Below the pieces are notes generated by a model that was not told where the DNA came from, made no database searches, and was given only the letters and a program-made list of their open reading frames with translations. From positions 62,001-126,000 of the forward strand of contig JAPFBL010000164.1 of the NCBI GenBank assembly GCA_026182355.1: a stretch of DNA of 64,000 nt. Direction: 5' to 3'. Shown here in pieces: positions 39,701-54,700 of this stretch; positions within the stretch are counted from its first letter, which is position 1, and every line of letters begins with the position of its first letter. Source of the stretch: Hermatobates lingyangjiaoensis. Its lineage: Eukaryota; Arthropoda; Insecta; Hemiptera; Hermatobatidae. Made by a program: the position numbers and the translations under genes.

Positions 39701-42700
39701 ATTCATTTTTTATGTTAACCGTTTATCGTAAAAAAGAAAATTCTGAAATTGCAAAATTTTTCATAACCTTTCCTATTCTGTCCATGTAATTTTCAACAAA
39801 AAAATATCAGCTTATGCTTTCGTAAAATGTTATTTTTGGAATGTAATTGCACTAAGATTGATCAAACAGTGTCATCTGTATTGTGTCTTAGAGCTTTCAA
39901 AGTCACTCAAAGATCAAAATTTGTATATTTGTTAGAAAAAAATGCGTGTTCAATTGTTTTCAAAACCTGAAATTTTTCAGATTCTGAAATTTTTCTGTTG
40001 CCATTGGCAACAGTTTCAATCACACATAAACAAAACAAACACAAAGGATGGATTATTTAAGTTTTTAGTTCTACTTACTTAGACTGCTTTTTCTTTTTTG
40101 TTCTTTCTTTTCCATAGATATCTGTTGGGTTGAAAGCACTAAGTCCATTCTGTAACAAATTTAAAAATATGCATGTAAATTTTTCAGTTTTTCTATTTAC
40201 ATTTGTCAACAATTTGTAATTGTAGTTAATTTAATTAGTGGCCAGTTATTTCGCAATCAGTCTGATAGTGACTAATGTATTTGATATAAAACCAGTTTTT
40301 AGTAAATGTACGTTTCAAACATAACACATGTATTGAAAAAGAGGGATGTTGATGGAGGAGGTTGTAAGGAAGAAAGAGAGGGAAGGGTGATTGAGGGAGA
40401 GAGTTGAATGATTATGTTAAAGGTGAACAAGGTGAGAGAAAGAGCTAGGCTGATAGAGAAAGTGTGTTAAAAAAATGATAGAGGGAAGAAGAGGGAGTAA
40501 TACTATTGGAAGGAAACTGGGGTGTATTAGGGTGCGTCAGAGAAAGAGAAAGATAGATATTAGGGGAGGATTTGGGATGGGACATGGGAAATGTTGGGCG
40601 TTGGACCTACAGATTTCTACCATCGGTTAGAGCTCGCCTTAGTCTCAGTTACCTGAGGCTAGACCACCTGCTAGTCCAATTTCTCACCGATCATGGAGAC
40701 TTTGGAGAATACTTAGTGAGGTTTAAGCTGAGACCATGAGTTGTATGTAGCTGTGGTACAATTAGAGAGTCAGTAAGACACATACTTGAACTCTGCCCAA
40801 GATACGAAGCTGTAGGACTCCGATTTGAGCTAATACATTGTAATATAATGGAAAAATTGTAAGATAAAGCAATGGATATTTGCTGCTTTTCTCGACTTGA
40901 TGCACACTATTGGAAGGATGAGGACTGTTATACCGGCTCAACTGATGGGTGCCCAGTGATAGACAGTGTCTGGGCCTTTCAGTTAGTGAGGTTAATACAC
41001 ATAGTTAACGTATAGTGTTGGATGTTTTTTGTTATACGGGGTTTTATTATAATTTGGCCCGTCTAGTCACGTTCCCAGTGTAATTGTTGCGCGTTTTAAT
41101 TGGTATGTTGCGCGTTGTAGCATTGAGTTGCCCGCCTCCGTGTGGTCCACCTTGGGTGTCGCCATGCGATGGCTAAAGGGCAAATCGTTTAATGACAACC
41201 TGACTTGATTTAGATGCAGTGGTCTGGTCGGAAGGCTGAGGCACGCGTAAAGGCCAACACAGGACAGGAGGAGTTTTATGTGTGTGTGTGTGTGAGTTAG
41301 AGAGTAAGAAAGAGGGAGAAAGAGAGAGTGAGAGAGCACAATGTGTATGAGAGAGAGGGAGAAAGTACAATATGTGAGGAATGTATGAAATACATTCAGC
41401 CTCCTGTATAATCAAACATTATCTACGAGATAATGTTTTTTTACGAATCTCGTTTTTATACGAAATAATAACATTTTAAAATAAAGAACAAATGGTTTTA
41501 CATTATATGCATAAGACTAATGCATATGGATATGTAATAATGCTGTATAAACACTAAAATCTTTCTATATACTAATTATAAAAGGTTTAAATTGTTTACT
41601 TGTTCTTGAATAACTATGTTGATAAAGTATTCTTTTAGAAGACTGTTCCTCAAAATTTCTTTAGTATCCGACTTTATATTTAATAAGCATAAATGATATT
41701 ACTTTGCAAGCTTTCGCATCTTCTTCTTTTAAATTAGAAAATAATGACTTTATTTTTCGTTTGACATAAAAGGATAAAGTAACTTCAAGTTCATTTCGTT
41801 TAAAGACATTTTAAGCATTATCAAAGGTAACATTAACATCCAAAAAGAAAATAACTTTATTTTCTTATCTATAATACGAAATATATATATATATATATAT
41901 TACGAAAAACGAATCTCGTATGTAAAAAAAAACCATGAGTGTTCTCCACTGAACATGATTTTTAGTAAACCTGTTATCAATGCCTCATCTTATCAATTAT
42001 ATTGATTGACTGATTTTAATATGACAAGAATCACAACACCAATTACAACAGTGCCATAATGATCTTGTCGTTAAATTAAATTATGTATTAGATGTATGTA
42101 CTGGACGACATATATATATCCTACAATTGAGCAATGCATGAAAATAACAGGTAATATCTTTGAAAAGATGTTATACTAACTATAGGTTGTTGCCTGAGTT
42201 GTGTATTGATCTATAAAAAATTAATAGAACATCAGGAATAGAAAACAATAATAATATCATCAAGTGTAATAATTACTGAAGTGGATTAAACATTGGAGTA
42301 TGTTAGGTTAAGAATGACAAACAAAGAAATAGACAGAATTAACTTCACAATTAACAACAGGTATTTATGAGAACTAAGAAAAATAGTGATATAATTAAGG
42401 CAGGGTGGCCACTACGATAGACCTAGCCACATGTAAGCATCATTTAAGTTAAGTGTTATGCTAATATAAAAAGATGAATGGTTATATAAACTAGTTAGGT
42501 AATCTCTATATATAAAGTTCGTGAGTTTGTTTTGTTTGTTTGTTCACCCATTTCCCGTAGAGATAGAGATCTGAAATTAAATATGTATTATTTATTACCT
42601 GAATAATGTTAAATAAAAGAAAATTATTATTATATTCCCAAAAATTGGAGGCAGGGTAGCAAGTGTCTTGCGTGCTCGCCGATGACAATAGTGCAGATGT

Positions 42701-45700
42701 ATTATATATAAATGTAACAAAAACATTTTTTTTTTAAATTTAATATTTACGTAATATAAACTAAAGGCATGGAGCCAGGGTAGCCCACTAGCTTGCGTGC
42801 TCGCCGATGATAGTAGCTGACATACATTAAAAATTAACGTGACAAAAAAAATTTTTGAATTAAAAATTTGAATAATATAAAAAATGGTGATAAAGTAAAG
42901 GCATGGATCCAAGGTAGCCAGTCGCTTGCGTGCTCGCCAATGACAGTGAAATATAATAGTGAAAATGTATTATATATAAATGAGACAAACAAAAATTTAA
43001 TTTAGTCTGCGAAATATAAACACTGGTAATAAAATAAAGTCATGGAACCAGAGTAGCTCAGAGGCTTGCGTGCTCGCTGATGACAGCAGTACAAATGTAT
43101 TATAAATAAACGTAACAAATATATAATAAACTATTACATTAAAGGTTAAAAATGAATAATTTTAGAAACAAACTTGAACACAACTGACAGATAATATACG
43201 AATGTTCTAAGGTAATATTATAAAGACACATTCGTTTCATTAATGTTATTTTATGTTAGGTAAATAAATTGAATATTTCAATTTACAAGTTTTGTTTGTT
43301 TTAAATATATTTAATTGTGTATATGACTTGAATTGATGTTATATTTATTTGTATGATAATATAATGATTTTTTTTTGCTTTTAAGTGATTTTTATTTTGC
43401 TAAATATACTTACTGTATATATATCTTGAATGATGAATGATACTATATCAAAAACTTGGGCCATATAAGAATCTGTTTCCGTGCTTTAATAACAAGAAAC
43501 AACAATTTAAATTATCTCTGTCAATCATATTCAGTGAATTATTTTCAATACCTATTGTTATAATTTCTGAGTGACACAAAGGGTCACAGGTAGTCTAGTT
43601 ATATCATATATCTGCTTATTGGGGGGTTAAGGTCGTGCGTGGCAGGAGACCATATTATAAGCCTTCTTTATTTTTACTTTTTTTAAAAAGTTAGATTCTT
43701 GCTTTATTATCTTATTATATTATTTTTTTACTTGTAATTTTTTTTCATTTTTCTAAATGTTTTTTCAGAATGTAATTTTGTTTCACCTTGGCATTTATAT
43801 ATTTTATTAGTATACTAATATATATTAATGTATTTTTAAAAGTAGTAGCAGCTTCAGCTCTCACGATTTTTGAGCTGGTGGCCTCGATCTTGCGGACGAT
43901 TTTCCGATCTTGCGGTTAGAGTTTCCACATTAATTGCATGAATTTATGCCAATCAATCTTACTCACCGCCTCTTCTGTGTAATTGTCAATTCAATAGATT
44001 GTTTAAATTAATTTATTTTTGTTAAGAAATTAAGTTAGGGATTCGGTGCTGGGGCGATAAACAAAGCCTGGATCCACATTCTTCAGAATAAGTGCACCTG
44101 TGTTACATCCATGACCTTTATGCTTCAGAAATGTAGATATTAACTTAATTTAATAATTGGTAAGACGACAGTTACAAATGATGAAAACAATAAACTGGTT
44201 TTTGATTCAAACCTGCTTGTAAAGGCTCTTAATCTGATACCTTAGTAATCTTAACGAATTGCTTTGCTTAATCACATCATCTAACTCCTGATTCAAACTA
44301 CGACAGACTTCAGTGAACTTTGAAGCTGTTCCAAACATACGATCGCACATACGGCATCTTTACAGTCTTTACCTACTGCTTGATAATAATTACATACCGT
44401 CCCAAATATACTATTGCTCTCCATCAACATTAGTAACGTTTAATAGTATTAGAACTGCTAAGTATGCACGGAAATTCTCATTGGTCAATAGTAGGATAGG
44501 AGCAAGGAGGTAATATAGGTTAATTTGTAGTCACAGTCCCATAAGGCCGAACATCGGCACTTTGTCTTATCAATGCAGATTGATTTTACATTAAGAGTCC
44601 TAAATTTTTGCCTAACTGAAGTATATTTAGTGTAGGATTCTTTAACGATTACCTGACATCATACAAGTTTAGGACCAACGCCTTAACATCCTCTTCGAGG
44701 AATGACGTCCTCAGATGTATTCATCTCCCACGTGAATAAATCGAAGGCTAGAGTGGGTATTGAACCCCGAACCCACCAGTCCAGATGTGAGCACGTTGCT
44801 ACTGGGCTAACCTGCCCCGAAGAAGAGAATGTAATAATACATTTACCAAGGATCCACTATTATACACCTGCGACATACTGAATATATTCAAACAACAATA
44901 AGAAATGAGAAAAAAGACTATGATCTTTCAACTGGAACAAGCGGTCTTCGTCAGAGTCAAATCTCAACTGAAATCTTTATATGTCTATATAATTGAATAT
45001 ATATATATATATATATGATCAAACCACAATAAGAAATGGGAAAACAAGACTAAGATCTTTCAACCGTAACAAACGGTCTTTGTCAGAGTCAAAAACCCAA
45101 GTCAGTTGGGTTTTTGACTCTGACGAAGACCGTTTGTTACGGTTGAAAGATCTTAGTCTTTTTTTCCCATTTCTTATTGTGGTTTGATCATTGATTGTTA
45201 TTTCACGTGTTTATGTGAAAGCTTTATATATATATATATATATATTGCGATACTCTGGGTATACTAAAAACAAATGATTTTTAAAACAGGTTTTTTATTG
45301 AAATGGAAATGAATTCAAACACAGTTGGCCGTTAGTTCGACTTGGGCATATATTTAGTTATCAACCACTTGTGCTTCAAGTATTCATGCGTCATACCTCT
45401 TATTGACTTGCATAATACAGATATGAGAATCATAAGGTTTTGACAGTAATTTGACTATAAACAGGTCAGGGTTTAACAACATTTATATATCTACTTAATT
45501 GGCTAAGACTATGTTTACGTCAGTTTGGAATATATATTGTTACCATAACTGCCCTTAAAATTAATGCACCCACACTATTTGATATGTTGTTCTTATCAAA
45601 GTAAACGAAAACATATTTTTAAATTAAATTTTATGAAATAGGTAGTGATAAATGTGATAAAATGTGATAAATTAAACAACGAAGGAAACACACAGAAAGA

Positions 45701-48700
45701 CACAGACATAACTCACATCGATATTTCGACAATCGTCGTCATCAGGAGGTGCGAAGAGCGAAGAGCGAAGAGTCCCGCAGGAAGACAGGGCGGTACTGAA
45801 CTCGGAAACCGCAGCCAGTACCCCACCACTTACCACCAAGCGGGGGAAGGGAGGGAAGGAAATGAAGAGCCAAATTAAGACGTAAAAGGAACGAGTAAAA
45901 ATTATAATACCGCTGGACCGTTTCTTTTAATTGTAAAATGTGATAAATTACATTTGGGTTAAAATATGATAACTAGTTTTAAATAGAAATAGATGTTTTG
46001 AGACTCCTTAAGTTCAATAAAATAGGTTTTGTATAGTGCATATGTGTGTGAGTGCGCGTGTGTTTGTAAATAGTAATGAGGCACCACATAATGACTGATT
46101 GCACAACTAACTAGAGAAGTTCCTGTAAAGTTGGTCACATAGCACAGAATAGTTATATTGCTATAAGATTGAGTTGCAGTGGCAGTCCCCCACAAGGGTG
46201 CCTACATAGACTGAACATTTACTTTTTGTGATACCACATACATTGAGAGTCCTAAAGTTTGCTTAACTCAAGTGTATTTAGAGTAGGAGTCTTTACGAGT
46301 ATCTGACATTATACAAGTTCGGGACAGATGGCTTAACATCTCTCTGTTCCCTCAGAGAGGACGACTTGTTCAGATTTATTCACTTCCAACGTGAATAAAT
46401 CGAGAACCAGAGTGGGTGTTGAAGCCAGGACCTACCAGTTCAGAGAAGAGTACGTTACCACTGAGCTAACCTGCTCCCCTATATTGGTATAAAGTCATCG
46501 GCTAAAATATTGCTATAATTACTAGTTTTGGTAATTCTCTCTCACCCTACTGAGAGACCGTTACTGAGGGTTAGTTCCCCTGATTTCCATATACTGCTGA
46601 TACTTCCACGAAAAACATTGTGGCCTATGAGTAAAAAATTCCTACTTGGAGGTTTGGACCTCCAAGGGAACAAAGATTTCTTTCAATTAAAAAGTATTCA
46701 TTTCATTCTCTCATAAGGTGCTATTCTTTTAATTTAATTACGATCGGTCAAAACATTGTAAACTTTTAGAATCAATCATAAATCAAAATTGTTACATTTT
46801 ATTGCAAAAAATACCTCTTCGGTTGTTTTAAAAACCTCAGAGTTTTTCCTGTTATTGCTTCTGTTAGTTTTATTTCAATTCCAAAGTTTTAGCACTAGAT
46901 GTAGTGCTATAGTTGAAAAAAAAAGTTGTTTAAAATCACATTTTGTGCAAAAATGTGACTGAAAAGTGATGAAAAAAAGTCACTTTTTTGCACCATGCAA
47001 TATTTCTAAATGAATTTGACTTATCAAGCGCTGTGGCCTGCATCGTGCTCAAAACAAGGAAGAATGAATAACCTCTGGACTTAAGAAAGTTTCACAATTC
47101 ATTCAAACATAATTTTTGTTTAAGGTATAATAGAAAAAATATATCTAAAGATTTTAAATAATATGTATGAACCATAAAGTTATTAAAACTATATAAGCCA
47201 AATCAAAGTGCACATATATTTTACGATGGTATCCAGTGAGAAGGATTGTTATTTAGCAAAAGTATTGTAAGAAAATTTAACATATCTAACATTTAGTTGT
47301 TGGTGTGTTGAATAACTCAATTTTTTTTAATAAAATGGATAATGGGAAAGATGCTTTTTATGTCTAATCTCCGGTGATTCAAGAACAAAATTTTTGATTA
47401 GCTATTTTCTTACTATTAGTCAATAGCATACAATATTTTAGAGTAATATTGAATTAAACATGACAGATGTTTTATCTACAGAAATATTATATTTCATTGA
47501 ACTAAGTGTTTGAAAAGAAGCCATATACTTATTGCAAGAACAGATCGACAAAATTAGTTTCAAAAATGTTGATAACAGAAATGGAAAAAAACTTAAATGG
47601 ATTACTTTGGGATGCTTTTATGTATACCGTCTTTTTCCAAAAATAAGACAGGTATTATTAGGTCAAAATCCATGCTAGGGCTTATTCTTGGGGAAGGTCT
47701 TCAAGTACATTTAGTAGATTTACATATTTTTGTTAAATATTTATTTTTAAAAAGAAATTTAAATTTATTCGATTACAGTCATGTCATCTTCTGGAACATC
47801 GTCATAAATTATCAAAATTTTGAATTTCGTTTTGACTTTCCTCCAAATATATTTCCTGTAGAATCATTGGTTTGAATCTCTCATGTCATGCAATATAGCT
47901 GTGGTTAAATTAATACTTCTTTTCTAAGTAGCCTGCTTGAAACGGACTTTAGAGGCAAAGAAGGAATTTCTTGGAATATTTTTTTTTTCAAAGAATTCTC
48001 TGAAATATGACGACTGCTAGAGATACCTACAGCAATTTTATAACGAATTATATTTTTCACACTATTTTAACTAGGGCCTTTTTTCAGGGGAGGGCTTATA
48101 GTCAAAAATGTCCCAAAAATCACTCTAGGATTTATTTTCGGAGGATGTCTTATTTTCGGAAAAAGATGGTAGTAGTTCATTGTAAAGGCTCGAAACGTTA
48201 GCTGCAATCTGGAAATTGCAGGTGAATTTGAATAATATAATGCACGAATGATTTGTATTAGCACTGGATCTACTAAAACTGAAATACTTTCCACAGGGAA
48301 GTGTGTTATCGCTCCTTGTGTTCATTAGTGCAAATCAACTACTGGATACTCTAAAAAAAACTGATGATTAAGTTATGCAAGTACATGCAGACCAACTTGT
48401 TATGATAAAAACATGACTGCTTGACAGTATTTTTTTTAACAATAAAAATCATTATCTCTTAAATGTTAATAGGTTGATCAATTAGAATGGTCTGGATATA
48501 AATTACATATTTCTCAAGGTGAAATAAAGTAACGTATCAGAGATTTTTTAATTATATAAATATTAAGCTAGAAATAAAAGATATGGAAATATTTTTCATG
48601 ATTTCTTTAGTTATAAGACTAAAATGGAAAATCAATGTAACGGATACGTCAAGTAAGGACAGAAAGAGCTGTTCTGTTGTAGGAAATCTTTGGTAGAACA

Positions 48701-51700
48701 TGGAGTCTCAGTCCCAAATCTTCACTTTGGATCTACAAAAATACTATTAATACTGTGATAAAACAAATATTTCATATATATTGCTTGTGTGGTGAAAAAT
48801 TGGTCTTAATAAACTATAAAAGCAAGTATATTTAGGAGTAACAGCAGAGTAATGATCTATTTTACGTCCGTCAGGAATAATTATTAAATGTCGAACACTT
48901 ATATATTTTTATTAAAAATAAAAAAAATTTGCAGAGACTGATATGAAGTGGAAATGCCTCTATGGGAGAAAAAATGTTAAATATTAATGACGAAATATAT
49001 TAACAGATACAATGCCACTCACAGAATATTTTACAATTGTTGTCAAAGTGATAACAACTGATAAGCTAATTTAGAAACCTCCGGATTTTACGAATGTAGT
49101 TTTCGTTTGTAAACTGCCTAGTTGAAAATTAATAATAATAAGTTAACTCTCATTTTGATGCCTAGGCAAAAGGGTATACAAAGGAATAAATTGGTAGACA
49201 GGTTGGAAAAGTGTGGAGTCAAGCAAAGTTTCTGTGTCCTGCAGTACTATTGCGTAAAACCCAGCTCCCTGAAGGATGCAGCAGAAGAAGAAAGCAGTTG
49301 CAATTTTGACTAAAGAGCTTATTAAACTCAAATTAACTTTGTATAGGAAATAATAAATCATCAAAGGAATATTTAACCCAGCATTGTTCTCTTAACTAAG
49401 ACTTATGCAAGCTGTAATTAATAGCGTATCAAGGGTGCACCCTCTATTAGGAAGGGGTCACCTATGAAAACATTTTATACGAATACTTTGCAATTACGCC
49501 TAAGAGGTTATTGATTATTTTTTATAATCTATATAAATAAAGAAAGGTTTTGTCTGTACATTGCTTAGAACAGACTCATTTCAAGCGTTCTTTACGTTTC
49601 ATGCATTAGAGAAACCGAATCCACCCTTAGAAAAATTTCTGTCGGTTTGTCCCCAAAATTTTATCACAAGTAAACTCAACCACCATAAGACATATCAAGC
49701 TGAAACTTTTACAGTAGATTTACGTATGTCTCACTTAAAGTATAGGCCCTGAATTGATTGGAAATTCAACATAGAAGTGAAGTTATGGGCCTTTAAAGCA
49801 AAAACGTTTGTCTCAAGTAAACTCAGCCACCATGAGACATAGCAAGCTGAAACTTTGACACTGGATTTGTGTATACCTAACTTAAAATATAGGCTCTAAA
49901 TAGATTGATAATTAAATACAGAAGCGAAGTTACGGATCTTTAAGCTGTATTTTGTTAACTTCTCAGATATGTTTATTTTGAAAATATACAGGTGTAGCAA
50001 GTAGGTATTGATAGTTGACAAAGATTATTGGCAAGGGTTCCCCAGAGTTCAAGTACTATCATCTATTCAGAATAACTGACTGTGAACGAGCAATTCTCAA
50101 CCTTTACTAATAAACAGGGAGGGAAAATCAACAAACACACTGTACTAATAATGGTATTTTCTACTATTCTATAATTTCTAATTCCATTCTATAATTCTAT
50201 AAGTACAATCGAATTTTTGATTCCGTCAAAGACGAGTACGTTTGCTAGTAACTCTTAAAACCAATAGAAGTGGTTTTAAGTTAAATTATGAAGTTTATTA
50301 AAGAACTTAACATGTTGTTGAATTTAGAAACAACAAAGGGATGCAAAATACGACAGATTCATGGGTCCAGTTAATAGTAATAATAACATATTTATCTCTC
50401 AATAATCGGGGAAGTATGTAATACATTTGATTTATGATTGTTTCTGAAACATCTTAGACAGAGCTATGTAATTAATTTGACTTATGATTGATTCTGCATT
50501 TTTTTAGAGAGAGTATGTGATTTATTTGACTTATGATTGATTCTGAAACTTATAGCCAGATTACGTAATTAATTAGACTTATGATTGATTCTAAATCTTT
50601 ACTAGAGAGGGTATGTAATTTATTTGACTTATGATTGATTCTGAAACTTTATAGCCAGAGTTATGTAATTAATTTGACTTATGATTGATTCTGAAACTTT
50701 ATAGCCAGAGTTATGTAATTAATTTGACTTATGATTGATTCTGAAACTTTATAGCCAGAGTTATGTAGTTAATTTGACTTATAATTGATTCTGAATCTTT
50801 TGTAGAGAGAGTATGTGATTTATTTGACTTATGATTGATTCTGAAACTTTTTTAACAAAGGTGTTAATAAATTTAACTTATGATTGATTCTGAAACTTTC
50901 TAGACACAAAATGTCCTTAATATTTAAAAAAAACTCACTCTGGGCTTCTCATTGGGAACAGAAAGAGCATTTGATAGCACGAATTCAAATCCATTAAATT
51001 ATTTCTGATATATAGATGTATTAATTCAAAATCTACAGATTGATTTAATACAATCTGACGCAAGAATAATCAGTGTAAGTTATTTTACTACTGCTGAAAT
51101 TGCGATCAGTAAATACTGTCCTCAGGGAGGCTTGGTATCAATGTTATGATGAGATTAGTTGCGGAAGATCTATAAGATGTTCAAAATAATCAAGTTTGTG
51201 ATCTGCAAAGATATGCAGGTAACTTTGTCACTATAAGAAGAAGAATGATTATTGGTATTGTCTTTAAGTTTATGAAGCATGATCTACACCAGGGTTTCCC
51301 AAACTTTTTCAGGCTGGCGCCCCCTTGTCTTCTAGAATAGCCTGCCAGCGCCCCCTACCCCATAAAAATGGAAAGATATGCCAAAAAGCCTATCAGAACT
51401 AACCTATCCTATTTAGGTTAATGAATATATTCAGGTTAATGAATATAAGAATGGTATTTTAAAAGGGTGAAAGCGCAGGAAAGGACTAATGTCCAGGAAG
51501 GGATGTTTGGGGAAAGAAAGAAGTACAGTAAGAAATAGTAAAAAAACCATCCTCTAACTGTCATGCAATCTACATCCACAATCTATCTTTACAGAATTGA
51601 GATTGCGGTCTACTATTTATATAGGTAACGATCATTTTATTATTCTTATCTCGACCGAAAACTCATTTACTTCCGATCAAGGCTGACCTCTTAATACATA

Positions 51701-54700
51701 ACACATACGTGAAAGAGCAGCTTATCTTTTTATTCCCTTTATTTTGACCGAAAACTCTCTTTTACTTTCAACCGGGGCTGACCCCTTAATCCTCAGGTAA
51801 AAGAGCGGCATATCTTTTGAAATTATTTTTTCTAATTTTTATTACTTGTATGGTTTTTGATGGTTACCGCCAACAGTTTGTGACGACGATGTAAGTATTG
51901 TAGCAGCCAGCTGCTACATTAGCTACACTGTCGCCACCAACCATCTGTTTTTTAGTTACCGCCCCCCAAACCGCCTATTTTTGCGTTACCGCCCCCCAAC
52001 CGCCTATTTTTGCGTTACCGCCCCCCAATATCAAACCACCGCCCACTTTGGGAAACGCTGATCTACACTTTGCTAAAATATGGTTAAAGGTGAAAAGTCA
52101 TCTTAGAAATTCAGTTAAAAACATTTTTATTTTTTTCTCAAGAAGAAGAAATTTACTTTTAGAAATAACAAAAGAAGGGCAATAGGAACTTGACCGAAAT
52201 GCGCACGAGTTATTATAATTAATAATAATAAATTAAAGAGTAATAATAAACAAGAACAAAAAAAAAATAATAACATGACAGATTGTTCTACATCGATAAT
52301 TTTATGTTTATGATAACTGATAAAATGGAATAACCACAGTAGAAACATAAAAACACATGGAAAAGAAATGAAACATATTTTATTATCTATACCTTCATAA
52401 TTCATTAACAAAAGACTTGATATTACTTTAACAACAGGAACATTATAGAATGACTCATTTTATAGAATTAAAAGACCTACAGTAAAAAAAATCTGCAGTG
52501 GTCAATAGTTTTGGTATTATTTCATTCTGATCCTTTAAACGGCAAGAAGTGCATGGTGGCTAGAGTTTAATTGGAATTAAAAGTTTTTTATTCTTTAATA
52601 AACATACAGATATATAACTAACTATTCACGTAATTTATATTTAAATATTGCGAAACAATAATAAAATATAATAAAGTAATTATTTATATAATTTTCAGTT
52701 AGGTTATCATGGGTCTGTCATCGATTTTCTCCAACTTTTATTGCTGAACCTAATTTACAAGTATTTGGTTTACGTTAAAATTTAGCTAGGAAATGTAGTA
52801 TTCTTCAATTATTCTATAAAAGCTGGCAAATTAATAATAATTTTTATAAATGAACATTAATATCTTCTTTATTATTGGTTGTACAATTTTCATGGTGTTT
52901 TTATACCTTTATTTATTTGTTAACAAAAAAAATTGACAACGCAATTAACTTAGAAACTTTATTCTACCTAATTGATAATGCATCAGATGACATGGCACTC
53001 ACTTACATTTTAAGATATGATTTGTTTAGTATTATTTCCAATAAATAATACTAATTCTTATGATTTTATGGTTTGCAATTCTTTATAATATATTTACTTA
53101 AAAATTTGGGTGTAGACCACTCCAAATATTTTTGTCGTAGTTTAATATATGATCACATATATAAGTATGTTATATGACCATCATAAAGCTATTTTGATAT
53201 TTGGCATTAATTGTTAACTATAAGGACTAATAAGAATAATCTACTTTACAACTCAATGTTAAACTGTTTTGAATTTATTTTATCTTAAAAATCGTCATAA
53301 ACTCTCTCATCAGAAACACCTATTTAAACAAGAAAAATTATGAACAGTATTAATATTATTCTCTGAGCAACCGAATTTTTTGAAAGTTATCTTACCAGAA
53401 ACTGAATTCTTTAATCTGATATTTTGAAAATTTATGTTTCTATTTTCAAATATACAAAAAAAAAATCTATTATAATTAACCAAATAAAAGTGATGACAAA
53501 CACATTTGTTATCATTTTTTATTTGTTCAATTATTTGCAATTATTTTCATTGTTTTATCCGTCTTTGTTTGATTAATTATAATAAATTATATTATTTTTC
53601 GTAGCCTTGAAACTAATAACATAAATTTTTGAAACTTTCGATAAAACAGTTCAGTTTCTGATAAGATAACCCTCAAAAAGTCAAGCAACAGTTTTTTGCT
53701 TAATTGGTAAAGCTTTTACTGGTTTTAAAGCACGATATGCACGTATTAATTTCATTGTTGGATTTTTATGAGAAATATAGCTATTCATGATATTGGTTTT
53801 AGACATTTTACAAAATAAAAACATGGTTGTAAATTGAAAACAGTAACCTTTTTGACAAAACATGAAAATGTTAAAGATGTTCAAAAAATGAAGAGAAAAC
53901 AGGAATTTATACTTGCTTTAGATATGCCAAACTTCTTTCTTGTTGTATTCACTTCAGAGACACATTTTTTCATTTCACTAAATTTTTTAGCATAACTGTT
54001 TTTGTTAAATAGTAAAGTTTGTGTTTTATTCTATTTTTGTTTGTTCTTTGTACATTGGCCTATACTGGAAGCTCAACAAACCGAAGTTATCTGTAATTGA
54101 CGTAATTGTCTGGCAAATAGTGTGATATCGCGTGAAAAACTACAAAATAGGTTCAAAATATTACAGGTCCTCTGAGATTCATACTTAAGTAGTACACATT
54201 TTCTTTGTATTCCTCGAAATGATGATTTAAAGCACTTTATGAAAAAAAATAATGTTACAATTACAATCCACTTATTTTTAAGGATTTACATTTTTTACTA
54301 TCATTCGTAGTATTTTTCTATAAGGAATAGTATGAATTATTAAATACCGGAGACAGTTGGTTTGAATGAGCGTGAGGCGCATCGTTGCAAGACTTCACCT
54401 TTGTACAGTTATACTGCGAGCTCAGGTAACGCATTTCACACTGCTCTATTTGACACCACTGTTAATTAACACAAGTCACAAGACAAACAACCACTCCTCA
54501 GCAACTAGTTTTGTTTTACAACTAGTTCCTTCAGATTACAAATCATTAAAAAACAAAAAAATCATCATGGCAAATCTTCATTTAGTTTGAATTATATTTC
54601 AATTATTTCTTTAAAATTAACCACAAACAATCTGCTGGGCAGATAATTAAGAAAAGTAAGTATAGTACCTCAGTCAGAAAAACAAAATTTAAAGTATATT

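Noticed and set aside
47597..47875. 92-codon plus-strand open frame
   Set aside because: It lies within the TA-flanked MITE at 47627-48169 and has no transposase motif.
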